Part shown: positions 36,153-45,932 of the stretch, in pieces | Numbering within the stretch: the stretch's first letter is position 1 | Layout of the letters: the number at the start of each line of letters is the position of its first letter | DNA from: an uncultured Alphaproteobacteria bacterium | Lineage (GTDB): Bacteria; Pseudomonadota; Alphaproteobacteria; VGEJ01 | Assembly (NCBI GenBank): GCA_913041535.1 | Contig: CAJWJK010000006.1 | Span: forward strand, 1-64,000 | Length of the DNA: 64,000 bases | Reading direction: 5' to 3' | Made by a program: the position numbers and the translations under genes | The notes under the pieces: model-generated | The model's database searches: none | What the model saw: only the letters and a program-made list of their open reading frames with translations | Told to the model about the DNA's origin: nothing

Positions 36153-37394
36153 TTGATTAACGTGTACCGCAATATATTATGGAAAACACTGTTAAAACAA
36201 CTTTCTGTATTGGCAGTGTGGATATTGCTTGTATCTGTTGGTGCCTCCGCGACAGAGACGACGGTCGTTGGTATTAGGGTAGGTGAACACCTTAACACCA
36301 CACGAATTGTGGTCGACTTAACTCAGCCGACGGGTTCCAAGATTTATTCAAGCACAAACCCTAACAAAGTTACCTTTGAGCTTAGTACGGCTAAGCGGAG
36401 TCCTACTATTGCAACAGAATTACAAGGGCGCCTTATCAAATCAATCCGACTTTTAAATATGGAATCCGGTGGATTAAGGATTGTTCTTGAGACGTCCACT
36501 GCAGTACGCATACACAATGCATTTAACTTGCCTCGTCAAGGCTCAAACCATGATCGCCTGGTAGTTGATTTAACACCTGCAAGTTCTCGTATAAAAAATA
36601 CAGATGCAGCATCACAGGCCAAACACGCTCAATCGACTAATCGCGTTCCAAAAAAACGCCCAAAGGCTGCGGAAAATGGATTAATACCATTGATTGTCTT
36701 AGATGCTGGGCATGGTGGAGTAGATCCTGGCGCTATTGGCGCAATGGGCACGCTCGAAAAAGATGTTACGCTTGCGGTAGCACTTGAAATTCGTAAAGAG
36801 CTGTTGAAATCAGGACGGTATCGTGTCTCGATGACCCGTAAGTCTGATAGGTTCATTAAACTACGAGATCGTGTCGCTTGGGCACGAATAGAGAAGGCCG
36901 ACATATTTTTATCTATACATGCTGACTCCATTGGAAAGACAAAAGTTAGAGGTGCATCTGCATATACACTCTCAGAAACAGCTTCCGACGCAGAGGCTCT
37001 AGCACTTGCTGAACGCGAGAACCGTTCTGATATCATTGTGGGGATTGATCTTTCAGAGGAAAGCGATGTGGTTAGCGGCATTCTAATTGATTTGGCCCAA
37101 CGTGAGACAATGAATCTATCTGCTAATCTTGCCAACAAGCTTATTCTGTCTCTTGGTAAAGCAACACGGCTGTTGGAGGGATCACATAGACATGCTGGAT
37201 TTGCCGTGCTCAAAGCACCTGATATTCCGTCTGTTCTACTGGAGTTAGGCTATCTTTCAAATTCTCACGATGAGAAAATATTAGCTTCTTCGAGACTACG
37301 AGCACCTATCGTTCACGCAATAGTTTCTGGAATCGATTCCTTCTTTGAAGATCCGTTGTTGGCGGATCATATTGAGGCCCAAACTCTGCCATAA
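36153..37394 (+). CDS. amiC: N-acetylmuramoyl-L-alanine amidase with AMIN domain (AmiC-like)
   Basis: This periplasmic zinc amidase cleaves the peptide stem from peptidoglycan during daughter-cell separation. The 413-residue protein has a signal peptide (hydrophobic 18-32, then ASATE), an AMIN domain (about 36-135, VVGIRVGEHLNTTRIVVDLT) for septal targeting, a linker, and an Amidase_3 domain (about 175-405). Zinc and catalytic motifs include LDAGHGGVDPGAIG, the SIHADS block and LLELGYLSN. Starts are ambiguous: TTG 36153, or GTG 36162, which has AGG nine bases upstream and may be better. mrcA follows 56 bases later. Confidence 0.93.
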   Translation: MINVYRNILWKTLLKQLSVLAVWILLVSVGASATETTVVGIRVGEHLNTTRIVVDLTQPTGSKIYSSTNPNKVTFELSTAKRSPTIATELQGRLIKSIRLLNMESGGLRIVLETSTAVRIHNAFNLPRQGSNHDRLVVDLTPASSRIKNTDAASQAKHAQSTNRVPKKRPKAAENGLIPLIVLDAGHGGVDPGAIGAMGTLEKDVTLAVALEIRKELLKSGRYRVSMTRKSDRFIKLRDRVAWARIEKADIFLSIHADSIGKTKVRGASAYTLSETASDAEALALAERENRSDIIVGIDLSEESDVVSGILIDLAQRETMNLSANLANKLILSLGKATRLLEGSHRHAGFAVLKAPDIPSVLLELGYLSNSHDEKILASSRLRAPIVHAIVSGIDSFFEDPLLADHIEAQTLP

Positions 37395-37450
37395 TTCATA
37401 GTTATTTAAGTATTCCGTTTTAGAGAAAACTGCGGGAGTCATCTGGCTAA

Positions 37451-39868
37451 ATGAAACGTCTGTATCGCTGGCTCGCAATGATTCTGCTGGTAACTCTTGT
37501 GTCAGTTTCTTTATTTGCTGCTGTAATCACCTATGGATTCTATAGGTATGGTGGGGATTTACCAGATTACCAACAATTATTGAATTACGACCCCCCTACT
37601 ATGACAAGAATACACGCTGGTGATGGACGCTTATTGGCCGAATACGCTCGGGAAAGGAGGGTTTTTGTTCCAATTGATGCAATGCCTAAGGTTTTATTGC
37701 ATGCATTTCTTGCCGCTGAAGATAAAAACTTTTACTCACATCGTGGTGTAGATCCCCTGAGCATTCTTCGGGCAGTTTTCACTAATGCGTGGAATTTAAG
37801 CCATGGCAATCGTAGACCTATTGGGGCGTCCACCATTACTCAACAGGTTGCAAAAAACTTCTTGCTATCAAATGAACTTACAATTGAAAGAAAAATTCGC
37901 GAGGCAATCTTAGCGCTACGAATTGAACGTGCACTGAACAAGAATCGTATTCTAGAGCTATACTTGAACGAAATTTATCTCGGGTACAGCTCATACGGGG
38001 TCGCCGCTGCCGCACTGAACTATTTTGACAAGACTCTTGATGATCTTAGTCTTGCCCAAGCTGCATTTTTAGCTGCCCTACCTAAGGCTCCCAGCAATTA
38101 TCATCCTATACGACGACGTAATGCTGCCATTCAACGAAGAAATTGGGTAATCGATAGGATGGAAGCTGAACAGTTTGTAACTTCTATTGAATCAGTTACA
38201 GCCAAAAACGAAGACCTAAGAGTTCGACAAAGAGGTATGCATGACGAAGCAGCTGCTGACTATTTTGTTGAGGAGGTACGTCGTGATCTAATTTCACGAT
38301 TTGGCGAACATGGCCTCTATGAAAGCGGGTTGTCCGTCCGAGCTACACTCGATCCGCGACTCCAAAATATTGCGAGGAAGGCACTTAGACAAGGATTAAT
38401 ATCCTATGATCGCCGTCACGGTTGGCGCGGGCCACTTGCGCATTTCGATATTTCAGAAGGGTGGCAGGAACAGCTAGCGAAATATAACCCTCCCTTGAGT
38501 TTAGGGGATTGGCTTTTAGCTATAGTAACGGAAGTGGGCGAAAAGAATGTCCGTATCGGGTTACTTGACGGAAAGACTGGCAATATACCATTCGAGGAAA
38601 TGCAATGGGCTAGAATGTCGAGGCCAAAGGGGAATCGGGGCCCCAAATTGAAAAAGGCATCGGATGCACTAAGGTTAGGTGATGTCGTGGCCGTGGCATC
38701 GGCGGAGCAAGAAAAAGAAGGGACGTATACGCTCGTACAAGTACCAAATGCTAACGGGGGCATTATTGCAATGGATCCTCACACAGGTCGCGTTCTAGCC
38801 ATGGTCGGTGGATATAGTTTTGGGGATAGCCAGTACAATAGGGCAACACAGGCGTTTAGGCAGCCTGGTTCAGCTTTTAAGCCATTTGTCTATGCAGCCG
38901 CATTAGAACAGGGTTTTACTCCCTCAAGCTTAATTCTTGATGCACCTTTCGTTATCGACCAAGGATCGGACTTAGGAAAATGGAAACCTGCCAATTATAC
39001 CCAAACATTTTACGGTCCAAGTACTCTTAGGCTTGGCGTAGAAAAGTCACGAAATCTAATGACCGTGCGGCTGGCACAATTCATTGGAATGGAGGCCGTG
39101 GTCGAAATGGCACATCGTTTCAATATAGCAGAGGTAATGAAACCTCATCTATCGATGGCGTTAGGCGCTGGTGAAACCACTCTTCTACGTTTGGTTGCAG
39201 CGTACGGAATGCTGGTCAATGGTGGCAAACACATAATGCCCATACTTATTGATCGGGTTCAAGATCGCCGAGGACGAACCATCTACCGAAGTGATAATCG
39301 AAATTGTAAAGATTGCATGGCAACTGATTGGAATGGTCAGTCGGTGCCAGAAATACCCGATATGCGTCGTAGAGTTCTGAACCCAGCTGTGTCCTACCAA
39401 CTGGTCTCAATTCTTCAAGGGGTAATTGATCGCGGTACCGGTCGACGTGTCGGAACTGTCGGGAAGCCATTAGGTGGCAAAACAGGAACAACGAACGAGG
39501 GAAAAGATGCTTGGTTTATTGGTTTCTCACCAGATCTTGTTGCCGGTGTCTTTGTTGGATTTGATCAACCAAGGACCCTTGGTAAAGGAGAAACTGGTTC
39601 CAGCGTAGCAGCACCAATTTTTAGAGACTTCATGATGGCTGCTCTTGATGGGCAGCCAGCAATCCCCTTTCGTGTTCCGAGTGGAGTGAGGCTTGTGCGT
39701 ATCAATGCATCAACTGGCTTATTAGCAACCCCAAACGATAATAACGTAATATTCGAAGCATTTAGACCAGGAAATGAGCCGACTCGGTCTGGACAGGTCC
39801 TTGATGGCTCAGCTAATACCTTAGCAACTGGTAACGGGATACAGGATGATACTGGCGGTCTCTACTAG
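37451..39868 (+). CDS. mrcA: Penicillin-binding protein 1A (bifunctional transglycosylase/transpeptidase)
   Basis: PBP1A polymerises and crosslinks peptidoglycan. The 805-residue protein has a short cytoplasmic start, one membrane anchor (about 7-32), a glycosyltransferase domain (about 55-235) with AAEDKNFYSHRGVDPLSILR and GASTITQQVAKNFLLS, and a transpeptidase domain (about 425-740). In the latter, the SxxK motif is GSAFKPF, SxN is KSRNLM and the third motif is KTGTT. An OB-like outer region sits between them (about 310-425). It lies between the amidase and prfB, a conserved alphaproteobacterial order that links septal hydrolysis and synthesis. Confidence 0.96.
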   Translation: MKRLYRWLAMILLVTLVSVSLFAAVITYGFYRYGGDLPDYQQLLNYDPPTMTRIHAGDGRLLAEYARERRVFVPIDAMPKVLLHAFLAAEDKNFYSHRGVDPLSILRAVFTNAWNLSHGNRRPIGASTITQQVAKNFLLSNELTIERKIREAILALRIERALNKNRILELYLNEIYLGYSSYGVAAAALNYFDKTLDDLSLAQAAFLAALPKAPSNYHPIRRRNAAIQRRNWVIDRMEAEQFVTSIESVTAKNEDLRVRQRGMHDEAAADYFVEEVRRDLISRFGEHGLYESGLSVRATLDPRLQNIARKALRQGLISYDRRHGWRGPLAHFDISEGWQEQLAKYNPPLSLGDWLLAIVTEVGEKNVRIGLLDGKTGNIPFEEMQWARMSRPKGNRGPKLKKASDALRLGDVVAVASAEQEKEGTYTLVQVPNANGGIIAMDPHTGRVLAMVGGYSFGDSQYNRATQAFRQPGSAFKPFVYAAALEQGFTPSSLILDAPFVIDQGSDLGKWKPANYTQTFYGPSTLRLGVEKSRNLMTVRLAQFIGMEAVVEMAHRFNIAEVMKPHLSMALGAGETTLLRLVAAYGMLVNGGKHIMPILIDRVQDRRGRTIYRSDNRNCKDCMATDWNGQSVPEIPDMRRRVLNPAVSYQLVSILQGVIDRGTGRRVGTVGKPLGGKTGTTNEGKDAWFIGFSPDLVAGVFVGFDQPRTLGKGETGSSVAAPIFRDFMMAALDGQPAIPFRVPSGVRLVRINASTGLLATPNDNNVIFEAFRPGNEPTRSGQVLDGSANTLATGNGIQDDTGGLY

Positions 39869-39913
39869 AGGCCATTGGTTTTTCTCTCTCCGTGTGGAAT
39901 CTTGAGGAATATT

Positions 39914-41021
39914 ATGCGTGCCGAAATTGAAACGATCTCAGATGGTATCCGGGAGTCTCTTACGAGACTAAGGGGGCATCTTTGACTGGGACAACACCTT
40001 AAAAAGAATAGCTGAACTAGATAAATCAGCGGAGGACCCACGGCTATGGGAAGACTCTTCTCGAGCCCAAACTTTGATGCGAGAAAGAACACGTCTTCAT
40101 GAAGCGATCGAGGACTACCAATGCCTTGCTCAAGAGTTTGAAGATGCTGTAGACCTTCTCTCGTTGGGTGAAGATGAAAGTGATACGGCCGTAATTGAAG
40201 AGGCCGAGGCTTTATTGATCTCTCTCAGTGTAACGACTTCAAAAAGGGAACTAGAGAGTCTTCTTGCAGGGGAGGCGGATACAAACGATGCGTATGTGGA
40301 GGTGCACGCTGGTGCCGGCGGAACTGAGTCTCAGGATTGGGCAGAAATGCTACTTCGTATGTACACCCGCTGGGCAGAAAAAGGTAGTTACAGCGTTGAA
40401 TGGGTAGAAGAGAGCATTGGTGAGGAAGCAGGCGTTAAATCAGCAACGATCATTGTAAAAGGTAAAAATGCGTACGGCTGGCTCAAGACCGAAACAGGGG
40501 TTCATCGCCTTGTTCGCATTTCGCCCTTCGATTCAAGCTCTCGTAGACATACCAGTTTTGCAAGTGTTGCAGTATACCCTGTGATTGATGACACCATAGA
40601 TGTAGAAATTGTAGATAAAGATTTGAGGATCGATACCTATCGGGCATCTGGTGCCGGCGGACAGCATGTTAATCGAACAGATAGTGCAGTCCGTATAACG
40701 CACCTTCCCACATCAATTGTGGTTCAATGTCAAAGTGAGAGGTCTCAACACAAAAACAAATCAGCGGCCATGTCTATGCTTCGCGCTCGACTATACGAGG
40801 CTGAGCTAAGCAAACGTGAGGCAGAAAGGCAGGCCTTACGCGATAGCAGAAGCGAGATTGGTTGGGGTCATCAAATACGTTCTTACGTGCTGCATCCATA
40901 TCAAATGGTTAAAGATATACGGACAAATGTTGAAACCTCAGATACCTCCGGAGTTCTGGATGGTGACTTAGATAAATTTATGGGAGCAGCGCTAGCGGAT
41001 CGGGTTAGCCCATTAGGTTAG
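39914..41021 (+). CDS. prfB: Peptide chain release factor 2, expressed by programmed +1 frameshift
   Basis: RF2 terminates translation at UGA and UAA. The ATG at 39914 (GAGG upstream) opens a 23-codon frame that stops at an in-frame TGA (39983-39985). A +1 shift at CTT-TGA-C then enters the long frame, ending at 41021, for a 368-residue product. The joined sequence reads [16 protein letters not shown] across the shift, normal RF2 sequence, so this is not a broken gene. The anticodon-like SPF motif is present ([17 protein letters not shown]) and the catalytic GGQ is in [17 protein letters not shown] start within the long frame, such as 40074, would lose domain 1. Confidence 0.95.
39971..39986 (+). 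promoter_or_regulatory. Programmed +1 frameshift site of prfB
   Basis: AGGGGG (39971-39976), a Shine-Dalgarno-like stimulator, is followed by CAT and the slippery CTT-TGA-C (39980-39986). This is the E. coli prfB arrangement with one base different (CAT for TAT). Low RF2 slows termination at the TGA and favours the shift, giving autoregulation by the known mechanism. Confidence 0.93.
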
Positions 41022-41047
41022 ATTTTTAAACGCAAAGGAGCATTGTC

Positions 41048-41506
41048 GTGAGAACTGATGATTGGATTGTCTATCTAGCAGGAGAGATTCACACTGACTG
41101 GCGGGAACAGTTAGCTGATGGAGTAAAGGAAAAGGAGTTACCAGTAGAGTTTGTCGCACCAGTTACCGATCACGGCAGCAGCGATGATTGCGGTGTGGAT
41201 ATATTAGGTGCAGAAAATGATGACTTCTGGAAAGATCACAAATCTGCGAATATTAATGCTATACGCAACCGCACCTTGATAGATCGTGCTGATATCGTTG
41301 TTGTGCGATTTGGTGACCAGTATCGTCAATGGAATGCTGCTTTTGATGCGGGCTATGCGTCAGCTCTTGGAAAACCTCTCATTACTCTTCACGATCCTTC
41401 ATTTGGGCACGCTCTAAAAGAACTTGATGCCGCAGCATTAGCTGTTGCATCGTCTCCACCACAGGTAATTCGTATATTGAAGTACGTTATCGAAGGACGT
41501 TTATGA
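41048..41506 (+). CDS. YtoQ family protein
   Basis: This is a 152-residue cytoplasmic protein of the YtoQ family, uncharacterised but apparently related to the nucleoside 2-deoxyribosyltransferase fold. Landmarks are the N-terminal VYLAGEIHTDWREQL, the middle DHGSSDDCGVDILG, FWKDHKSANINAIRNRTLI (about 58-76), ADIVVVRFGDQYRQWNAAFDAG (split around 80-101; the FGDQYRQWN part is highly typical) and GKPLITLHDP. The Asp/Asn-rich pocket could bind a nucleotide or sugar, which is inference. The start is GTG at 41048 with AAAGGAG upstream. It stands between prfB and der. Confidence 0.8.
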   Translation: MRTDDWIVYLAGEIHTDWREQLADGVKEKELPVEFVAPVTDHGSSDDCGVDILGAENDDFWKDHKSANINAIRNRTLIDRADIVVVRFGDQYRQWNAAFDAGYASALGKPLITLHDPSFGHALKELDAAALAVASSPPQVIRILKYVIEGRL

Positions 41507-41572
41507 CATATTTTGTTGACGTGTTTCCTATGATGGTTAGGAAGGCCCCTCTAGCCATTATACTTTAAATCA

Positions 41573-42922
41573 TTGGTTGATTTTCAAGTGTTATTTACTG
41601 CAGTAATTATTGGGCGGCCCAACGTTGGTAAATCAACTTTGTTCAATCGCTTAATAGGCGGTCGTGGTGCGCTCGTCGATAATACCCCGGGTTTAACTCG
41701 TGATTGGCAGGAAGGTATAGGTGCGATTGGTGACATTGAACTTAGAGTAGTTGACACGGCTGGTCTCGAAGATTCTGTCCGAGGCTCTTTAGCAGATAAC
41801 ATACGCCGAAATACTGAAAAAGTTCTTGCAACAGCAGATGTTGTTCTGTTGCTATTTGATTCCCGTGTCGGGGTCACACCGTTTGATCATCATTGTTCTA
41901 AATGGGTTAAGCAAAGCGGCAAGCCAGTAATTCTCGTCGCGAATAAATGCGAAAGTAGCGTAGCGGAGGCAGGGATCCTCGATTCGTATAGTCTCGGGTT
42001 GGGGGAACCGGTTCCTATCTCGGCTGAACACGGCGAAGGTCTTGCTCAACTATACTCCGCCCTCACCAACTTAGCTCATAAATTTGAAAATTCTCCACCT
42101 AATTATCGGGCGAATCCTTTATCTATCGCGATTTTGGGTCGTCCGAATGCTGGAAAGTCGACTCTTGCCAATAGATTGATTGGTGAAGAGCGGCTGCTAA
42201 CTAGCCCCGAGCCAGGCACGACGCGAGATTCCATAGCAGTAGACTGGATGTACGGAGACCGAAAAATTCGACTCGTAGATACGGCTGGGCTGCGCCGTCG
42301 ATCACGTGTAGTAAATCGACTAGAGAGACTAGCGGTTGCGGATGCTCTGCGGTCTATTCGCTTAGCGGAACTGGTTATATTGGTTCTGGATGGGACCCGC
42401 TCATTTGAACGGCAAGATCAAACTATTGCCCGAAAAATTGCTAAGGAAGGACGTGCATTGGTAATAACCTTAAACAAGTGTGATGTGATTAAGGAAATAG
42501 AGAGTTTAAAAAATCAGATTCAACTACATCTTGGTAGAAGCTTACCGCAAATTCGAGGAGTTCCACTCGTACCAATATCAGCACGCAGAGGTAAGGGAAT
42601 ACATGAGTTAATGGAAACTGTCGTTAATACTCACAATCTGTGGAGCAAACGTATTTCCACAGGCCCCCTTAATCGATGGCTTGATGACATTGTTTCGGCT
42701 CATCCTCCTCCAGCTATAGCAGGGCGTAGGCCTCAGCTTAGATACATCACCCAAACTGAAGCGTGCCCTCCAACATTTAAACTGTTTGCGGGTCGTGCCG
42801 ATGGTATTCCTGATTCGTATGTTCGCTACCTTACCAATGCTCTCCGTGATGGTTTTGAACTAGAAGGCATTCCGATAAGGATTTCGTTACAAACTAGCCG
42901 TAACCCTTATGCTAAGAAGTGA
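41573..42922 (+). CDS. der: Ribosome-associated double GTPase Der (EngA)
   Basis: Der assists assembly of the 50S ribosomal subunit. The 449-residue protein has two GTPase domains: the first with GRPNVGKST (about 14-22), DTAG and NKCE, the second with GRPNAGKST (about 188-196), DTAGL and NKCD. A C-terminal KH-like domain runs from about 355 to the end. The start is uncertain: TTG at 41573, or GTG at 41588 (MLFTAVIIGRPNV), which fits the family N-terminus better; neither has a clear ribosome-binding site. The 3' end faces the SDR gene convergently across 95 bases. Confidence 0.95.
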   Translation: MVDFQVLFTAVIIGRPNVGKSTLFNRLIGGRGALVDNTPGLTRDWQEGIGAIGDIELRVVDTAGLEDSVRGSLADNIRRNTEKVLATADVVLLLFDSRVGVTPFDHHCSKWVKQSGKPVILVANKCESSVAEAGILDSYSLGLGEPVPISAEHGEGLAQLYSALTNLAHKFENSPPNYRANPLSIAILGRPNAGKSTLANRLIGEERLLTSPEPGTTRDSIAVDWMYGDRKIRLVDTAGLRRRSRVVNRLERLAVADALRSIRLAELVILVLDGTRSFERQDQTIARKIAKEGRALVITLNKCDVIKEIESLKNQIQLHLGRSLPQIRGVPLVPISARRGKGIHELMETVVNTHNLWSKRISTGPLNRWLDDIVSAHPPPAIAGRRPQLRYITQTEACPPTFKLFAGRADGIPDSYVRYLTNALRDGFELEGIPIRISLQTSRNPYAKK

Positions 42923-43017
42923 GCTGGTTAAAGCGCGTAAAGTAGCTTTTCTATTGTAAAGTTCTTTCGGCTATGCAAAACGTTTACTGATAATCGCTTA
43001 GAGCTATTCAACAATCC

Positions 43018-43749
43018 TTAGGAAAGTGGTGTTTTGTGTTTTTCATCTATAGTTACAATTTCTCCAGTTCGCTCAAGCTCGATAGCTGCAAGCTCTACGA
43101 ACGTTTGAGCTATTGCATCGGGATGGGGTAAGTCGGCAGGATCTTCTCCTGGCATGGCCTCTGCACGCATTGAGGTGCGAACCACCCCAGGATCAATAAT
43201 ATTAACTTTCACTGACGTATTTGACACTTCGGCCGCATAAGTTCGTGCCAACATGTTAAGAGCTGCTTTACTTACTGCATAGCTCCCCCAATATGGGGTT
43301 GGCATACGACTTACCCCTGAGGTAACAAACATTGCCCGCCCAGCGGTAGAAGCTCTCAAAAGCGCATCAAAAGCCCTTATTAATCTCCAATTAGCAGTAA
43401 CATTTGTAGATAGAACATCTTCCCATAGCTTTGGCGAGCAATGACCAATAGGGCCAAGTTGTCCAAGCGTCCCGGCATTGCCAACCAATACATCTAAACG
43501 GCCATAACGATCGAATATTTCCTTGCCTAATCTATCAATACCATCGCCATCTTTAAGATCTAGAGGAACCAAGGTGGCACGTCCTCCCGCGGAGCGAATT
43601 GCGTCGTCAGTTTCTTCCAGGCCTCCAACTGTCCTTCCTACTGCAATAACGGTAGCTCCTTCTAGCCCAAAGCGCGTAGCGACGGCAGCCCCTATACCGC
43701 GTGAGGCGCCGGTAACAAGTGCTACACGCCCTTTCATTGTTTCACTCAT
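43018..43749 (-). CDS. SDR family oxidoreductase
   Basis: This is a classical short-chain dehydrogenase of 243 residues. The cofactor loop is TGASRGIG (14-21). The catalytic Tyr and Lys are in SYAVSKAALN (about 156-165), with the upstream serine in VTSGVSR; the structural motif is NAGTLGQLGPIG. The group resembles YciK-like proteins, often encoded directly after purF in alphaproteobacteria, with no known substrate. It is the last gene of the long rpsF-to-SDR minus run, five bases after purF. Unlike the SDR at 16439, its active site is intact. Confidence 0.9.
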   Translation of the reverse strand: MSETMKGRVALVTGASRGIGAAVATRFGLEGATVIAVGRTVGGLEETDDAIRSAGGRATLVPLDLKDGDGIDRLGKEIFDRYGRLDVLVGNAGTLGQLGPIGHCSPKLWEDVLSTNVTANWRLIRAFDALLRASTAGRAMFVTSGVSRMPTPYWGSYAVSKAALNMLARTYAAEVSNTSVKVNIIDPGVVRTSMRAEAMPGEDPADLPHPDAIAQTFVELAAIELERTGEIVTIDEKHKTPLS

Positions 43750-43754
43750 TACAT

Positions 43755-45221
43755 TTAGCGCTGCTCAGCAAGGAGTGATAACTGAGCAGGAAGATTGCCA
43801 CTATCATTGTCTGCGAGTTCAATAGGATAATCTCCAGAGAAGCAAGCATCACAGTATTGTGGCTCAGTGGAAGATCTATTATGACCAGTCATGGCTCTAT
43901 ATAGACCATCCATGGAAATATACGCGAGTGAGTCGACACCTATGGCGCGTTTCATTTGTTCAAGATCAAGATTAGCAGCTAAAAGTTCATCTCGGTGGGG
44001 TGTGTCTACCCCATAGAAACAGGAATATTCAGTGGGTGGACTAGCTATACGCATATGCACTTGAGATGCGCCAGCGTCTCGAACCATTTCTACAATCTTT
44101 GTTGAGGTAGTGCCGCGTACGATACTATCGTCCACCAATATAACGCGCTTACCCTTAAGTTCTGACCGATTAGCACTATGCTTTAGGCGGACACCTAAGT
44201 GTCTTATCTGCTGGGAGGGTTCAATAAATGTGCGGCCTACGTAGTGATTACGAATAATACCAAGTTCAAAGGCAATCTTAGACTCGGAAGCAAATCCAAT
44301 TGCTGCTGGAACACCCGAATCAGGCACCGGAACTACCACATCAGCCTCCACGGGAGCTTCACGTGCTAACTCGGCACCAATTCTCTTGCGGGCGTTATAA
44401 ACCCCTATGCCATTAATAGCACTATCAGGCCGAGCAAAGTAAATATATTCAAAGATACAGAATCTAGACTTTTCCGGAGCAAACGGATTGATACTCTTAA
44501 CTCCGGAAGAGCTTATTACTGCCATCTCTCCCGGCTCTATATCGCGCATGTAGCTAGCACCGATGATGTCTAATGCACAGGTTTCTGAGGCAAGAACATA
44601 GGCCCCATCTAGTATGCCTAGCACAAGTGGGCGCACTCCAAGAGGATCACGAACCCCGATCAATAAATCTTCAGTCATGGCTATAAGTGAATAGGCACCC
44701 ACGCATTGGTAGAGCGCCTCAACCATTCTATCAATAACCGTTTTTTGTGAGCTTGTTGCCACAAGATGGATAATGACTTCAGTATCCATTGTTGTGTGAA
44801 ATATACATCCTTGATTCACTAATTCCTGGCGAAGGCTATAACCGTTAGTTAAATTACCATTGTGCGCGACGGTAAAACCGCCAAATGCAAGGTCAGCGAA
44901 CAATGGCTGTACATTGCGAAGAATAGTCTCTCCTGAAGTTGAGTAGCGTACGTGTCCTATTGCGGATGTGCCACGAAGGCTATCAATAACATCTTGCGAC
45001 CCAAAGTTTTCGCCAACTTGACCAAGGCCTCGATGGGCATGAAACTGTCGTCCATCGTGCGTTACAATGCCCGTTGCTTCCTGCCCGCGATGTTGAAGAG
45101 AATGTAATCCGAGAGCTGCGTGTGCTGCCGAATCATGATGTGAAAATATCCCGAATATGCCGCACTCGTCTCGAGGTTTATCCGCCTCATAACTCACCAT
45201 TCGATGTGAACCTCGATTCAT
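43755..45221 (-). CDS. purF: Amidophosphoribosyltransferase
   Basis: PurF commits PRPP and glutamine to purine synthesis. The 488-residue protein has a propeptide-like N-terminus of up to 19 residues before the catalytic Cys in CGIFGIF (C20), a Ntn-hydrolase glutaminase domain, and a phosphoribosyltransferase domain with the PRPP motif VILVDDSIVRGTTS. It is the Bacillus type: the four cysteines that bind the [4Fe-4S] cluster in that enzyme appear conserved (SRFCIFEYIY, YSCFYGV and YCDACFSGDYP), so oxygen-labile control is likely. It lies between cvpA and the SDR, a typical purF neighbourhood. Confidence 0.96.
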   Translation of the reverse strand: MNRGSHRMVSYEADKPRDECGIFGIFSHHDSAAHAALGLHSLQHRGQEATGIVTHDGRQFHAHRGLGQVGENFGSQDVIDSLRGTSAIGHVRYSTSGETILRNVQPLFADLAFGGFTVAHNGNLTNGYSLRQELVNQGCIFHTTMDTEVIIHLVATSSQKTVIDRMVEALYQCVGAYSLIAMTEDLLIGVRDPLGVRPLVLGILDGAYVLASETCALDIIGASYMRDIEPGEMAVISSSGVKSINPFAPEKSRFCIFEYIYFARPDSAINGIGVYNARKRIGAELAREAPVEADVVVPVPDSGVPAAIGFASESKIAFELGIIRNHYVGRTFIEPSQQIRHLGVRLKHSANRSELKGKRVILVDDSIVRGTTSTKIVEMVRDAGASQVHMRIASPPTEYSCFYGVDTPHRDELLAANLDLEQMKRAIGVDSLAYISMDGLYRAMTGHNRSSTEPQYCDACFSGDYPIELADNDSGNLPAQLSLLAEQR

Positions 45222-45236
45222 AACTTGGCCGAATGC

Positions 45237-45926
45237 TCATTCATCGCGACTGTTTCTGATGATAAACTCGAGGGCTTTCCGCTCCGTGCCTTTATACCCG
45301 AGCTTATCCTTTATGTCAGGTTGTTCGGAACCAATTCCAATTGACTCGTCAGGCATATTTTCCGACATTTCCTGATTTAGTACATTCTTGGTTTTCGTGC
45401 TCAGATCATCAACAAGTCCTGCGCCTTGATTGCGAACCGACTGCGGTAAGAGCCGTCGAATGATGGTCGATCCATGATCTGCATAAGGTATAAACTTTGC
45501 ATTGCGCCACCAATCGGGTTGTTCTTCTCTTGGTACTGCCCAGTCAGTAAACATAAATATCGCAACTACTACCACGGCACCTCTTCCTATGCCAAAAAGA
45601 AACCCGAGAGATCGATCAAGGGCATTGATGCTGCTTCCACGAACTCGTCGGCCAACAGCATGACTGACAAATGATAACACCACCAAAGAGATTACAAATA
45701 TTCCAATTCCTGTAAGAACATCCGCTAAAGCGGACATTTCAATATAGTTCCTCAGGATTGGTGAAAAAGGGCGAAATCCATAATAAGTAATGATGCCGGC
45801 GCCAATCCAGCCCGAAACAGACAATACTTCTTGAACAAACCCGCGCACCAAGGCAAATAACGCCGAAATCAAAAGAATGGCGAGAATGATGAAGTCAACA
45901 GCTGTTAAAGTGACTTGATCCACCAT
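45237..45926 (-). CDS. cvpA: CvpA family membrane protein
   Basis: CvpA proteins are inner-membrane proteins with four helices, linked to envelope homeostasis and, in E. coli, colicin V production. The 229-residue protein has helices at about 10-30, 33-52, 66-88 and 105-125 (IGRGAVVVVAIFMFTDWAV), then a long hydrophilic C-terminal tail of about 100 residues rich in charged residues. VDFIILAILLISALFALVRG and FVQEVLSVSGWIGAGI are characteristic. It lies between radA and purF, its usual alphaproteobacterial location; the tail has no clear function. Confidence 0.9.
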   Translation of the reverse strand: MVDQVTLTAVDFIILAILLISALFALVRGFVQEVLSVSGWIGAGIITYYGFRPFSPILRNYIEMSALADVLTGIGIFVISLVVLSFVSHAVGRRVRGSSINALDRSLGFLFGIGRGAVVVVAIFMFTDWAVPREEQPDWWRNAKFIPYADHGSTIIRRLLPQSVRNQGAGLVDDLSTKTKNVLNQEMSENMPDESIGIGSEQPDIKDKLGYKGTERKALEFIIRNSRDE

Positions 45927-45932
45927 CGACTA

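Noticed and set aside
36629-37213. 194-codon open frame on the minus strand opposite the amidase gene
   Set aside because: Serine/arginine-rich antisense shadow of a conserved amidase domain; no family resemblance.
40074-41021. prfB as a shorter gene or frameshifted pseudogene
   Set aside because: The upstream frame, stimulator and CTT-TGA-C slippery site restore a full RF2, so this is programmed frameshifting.
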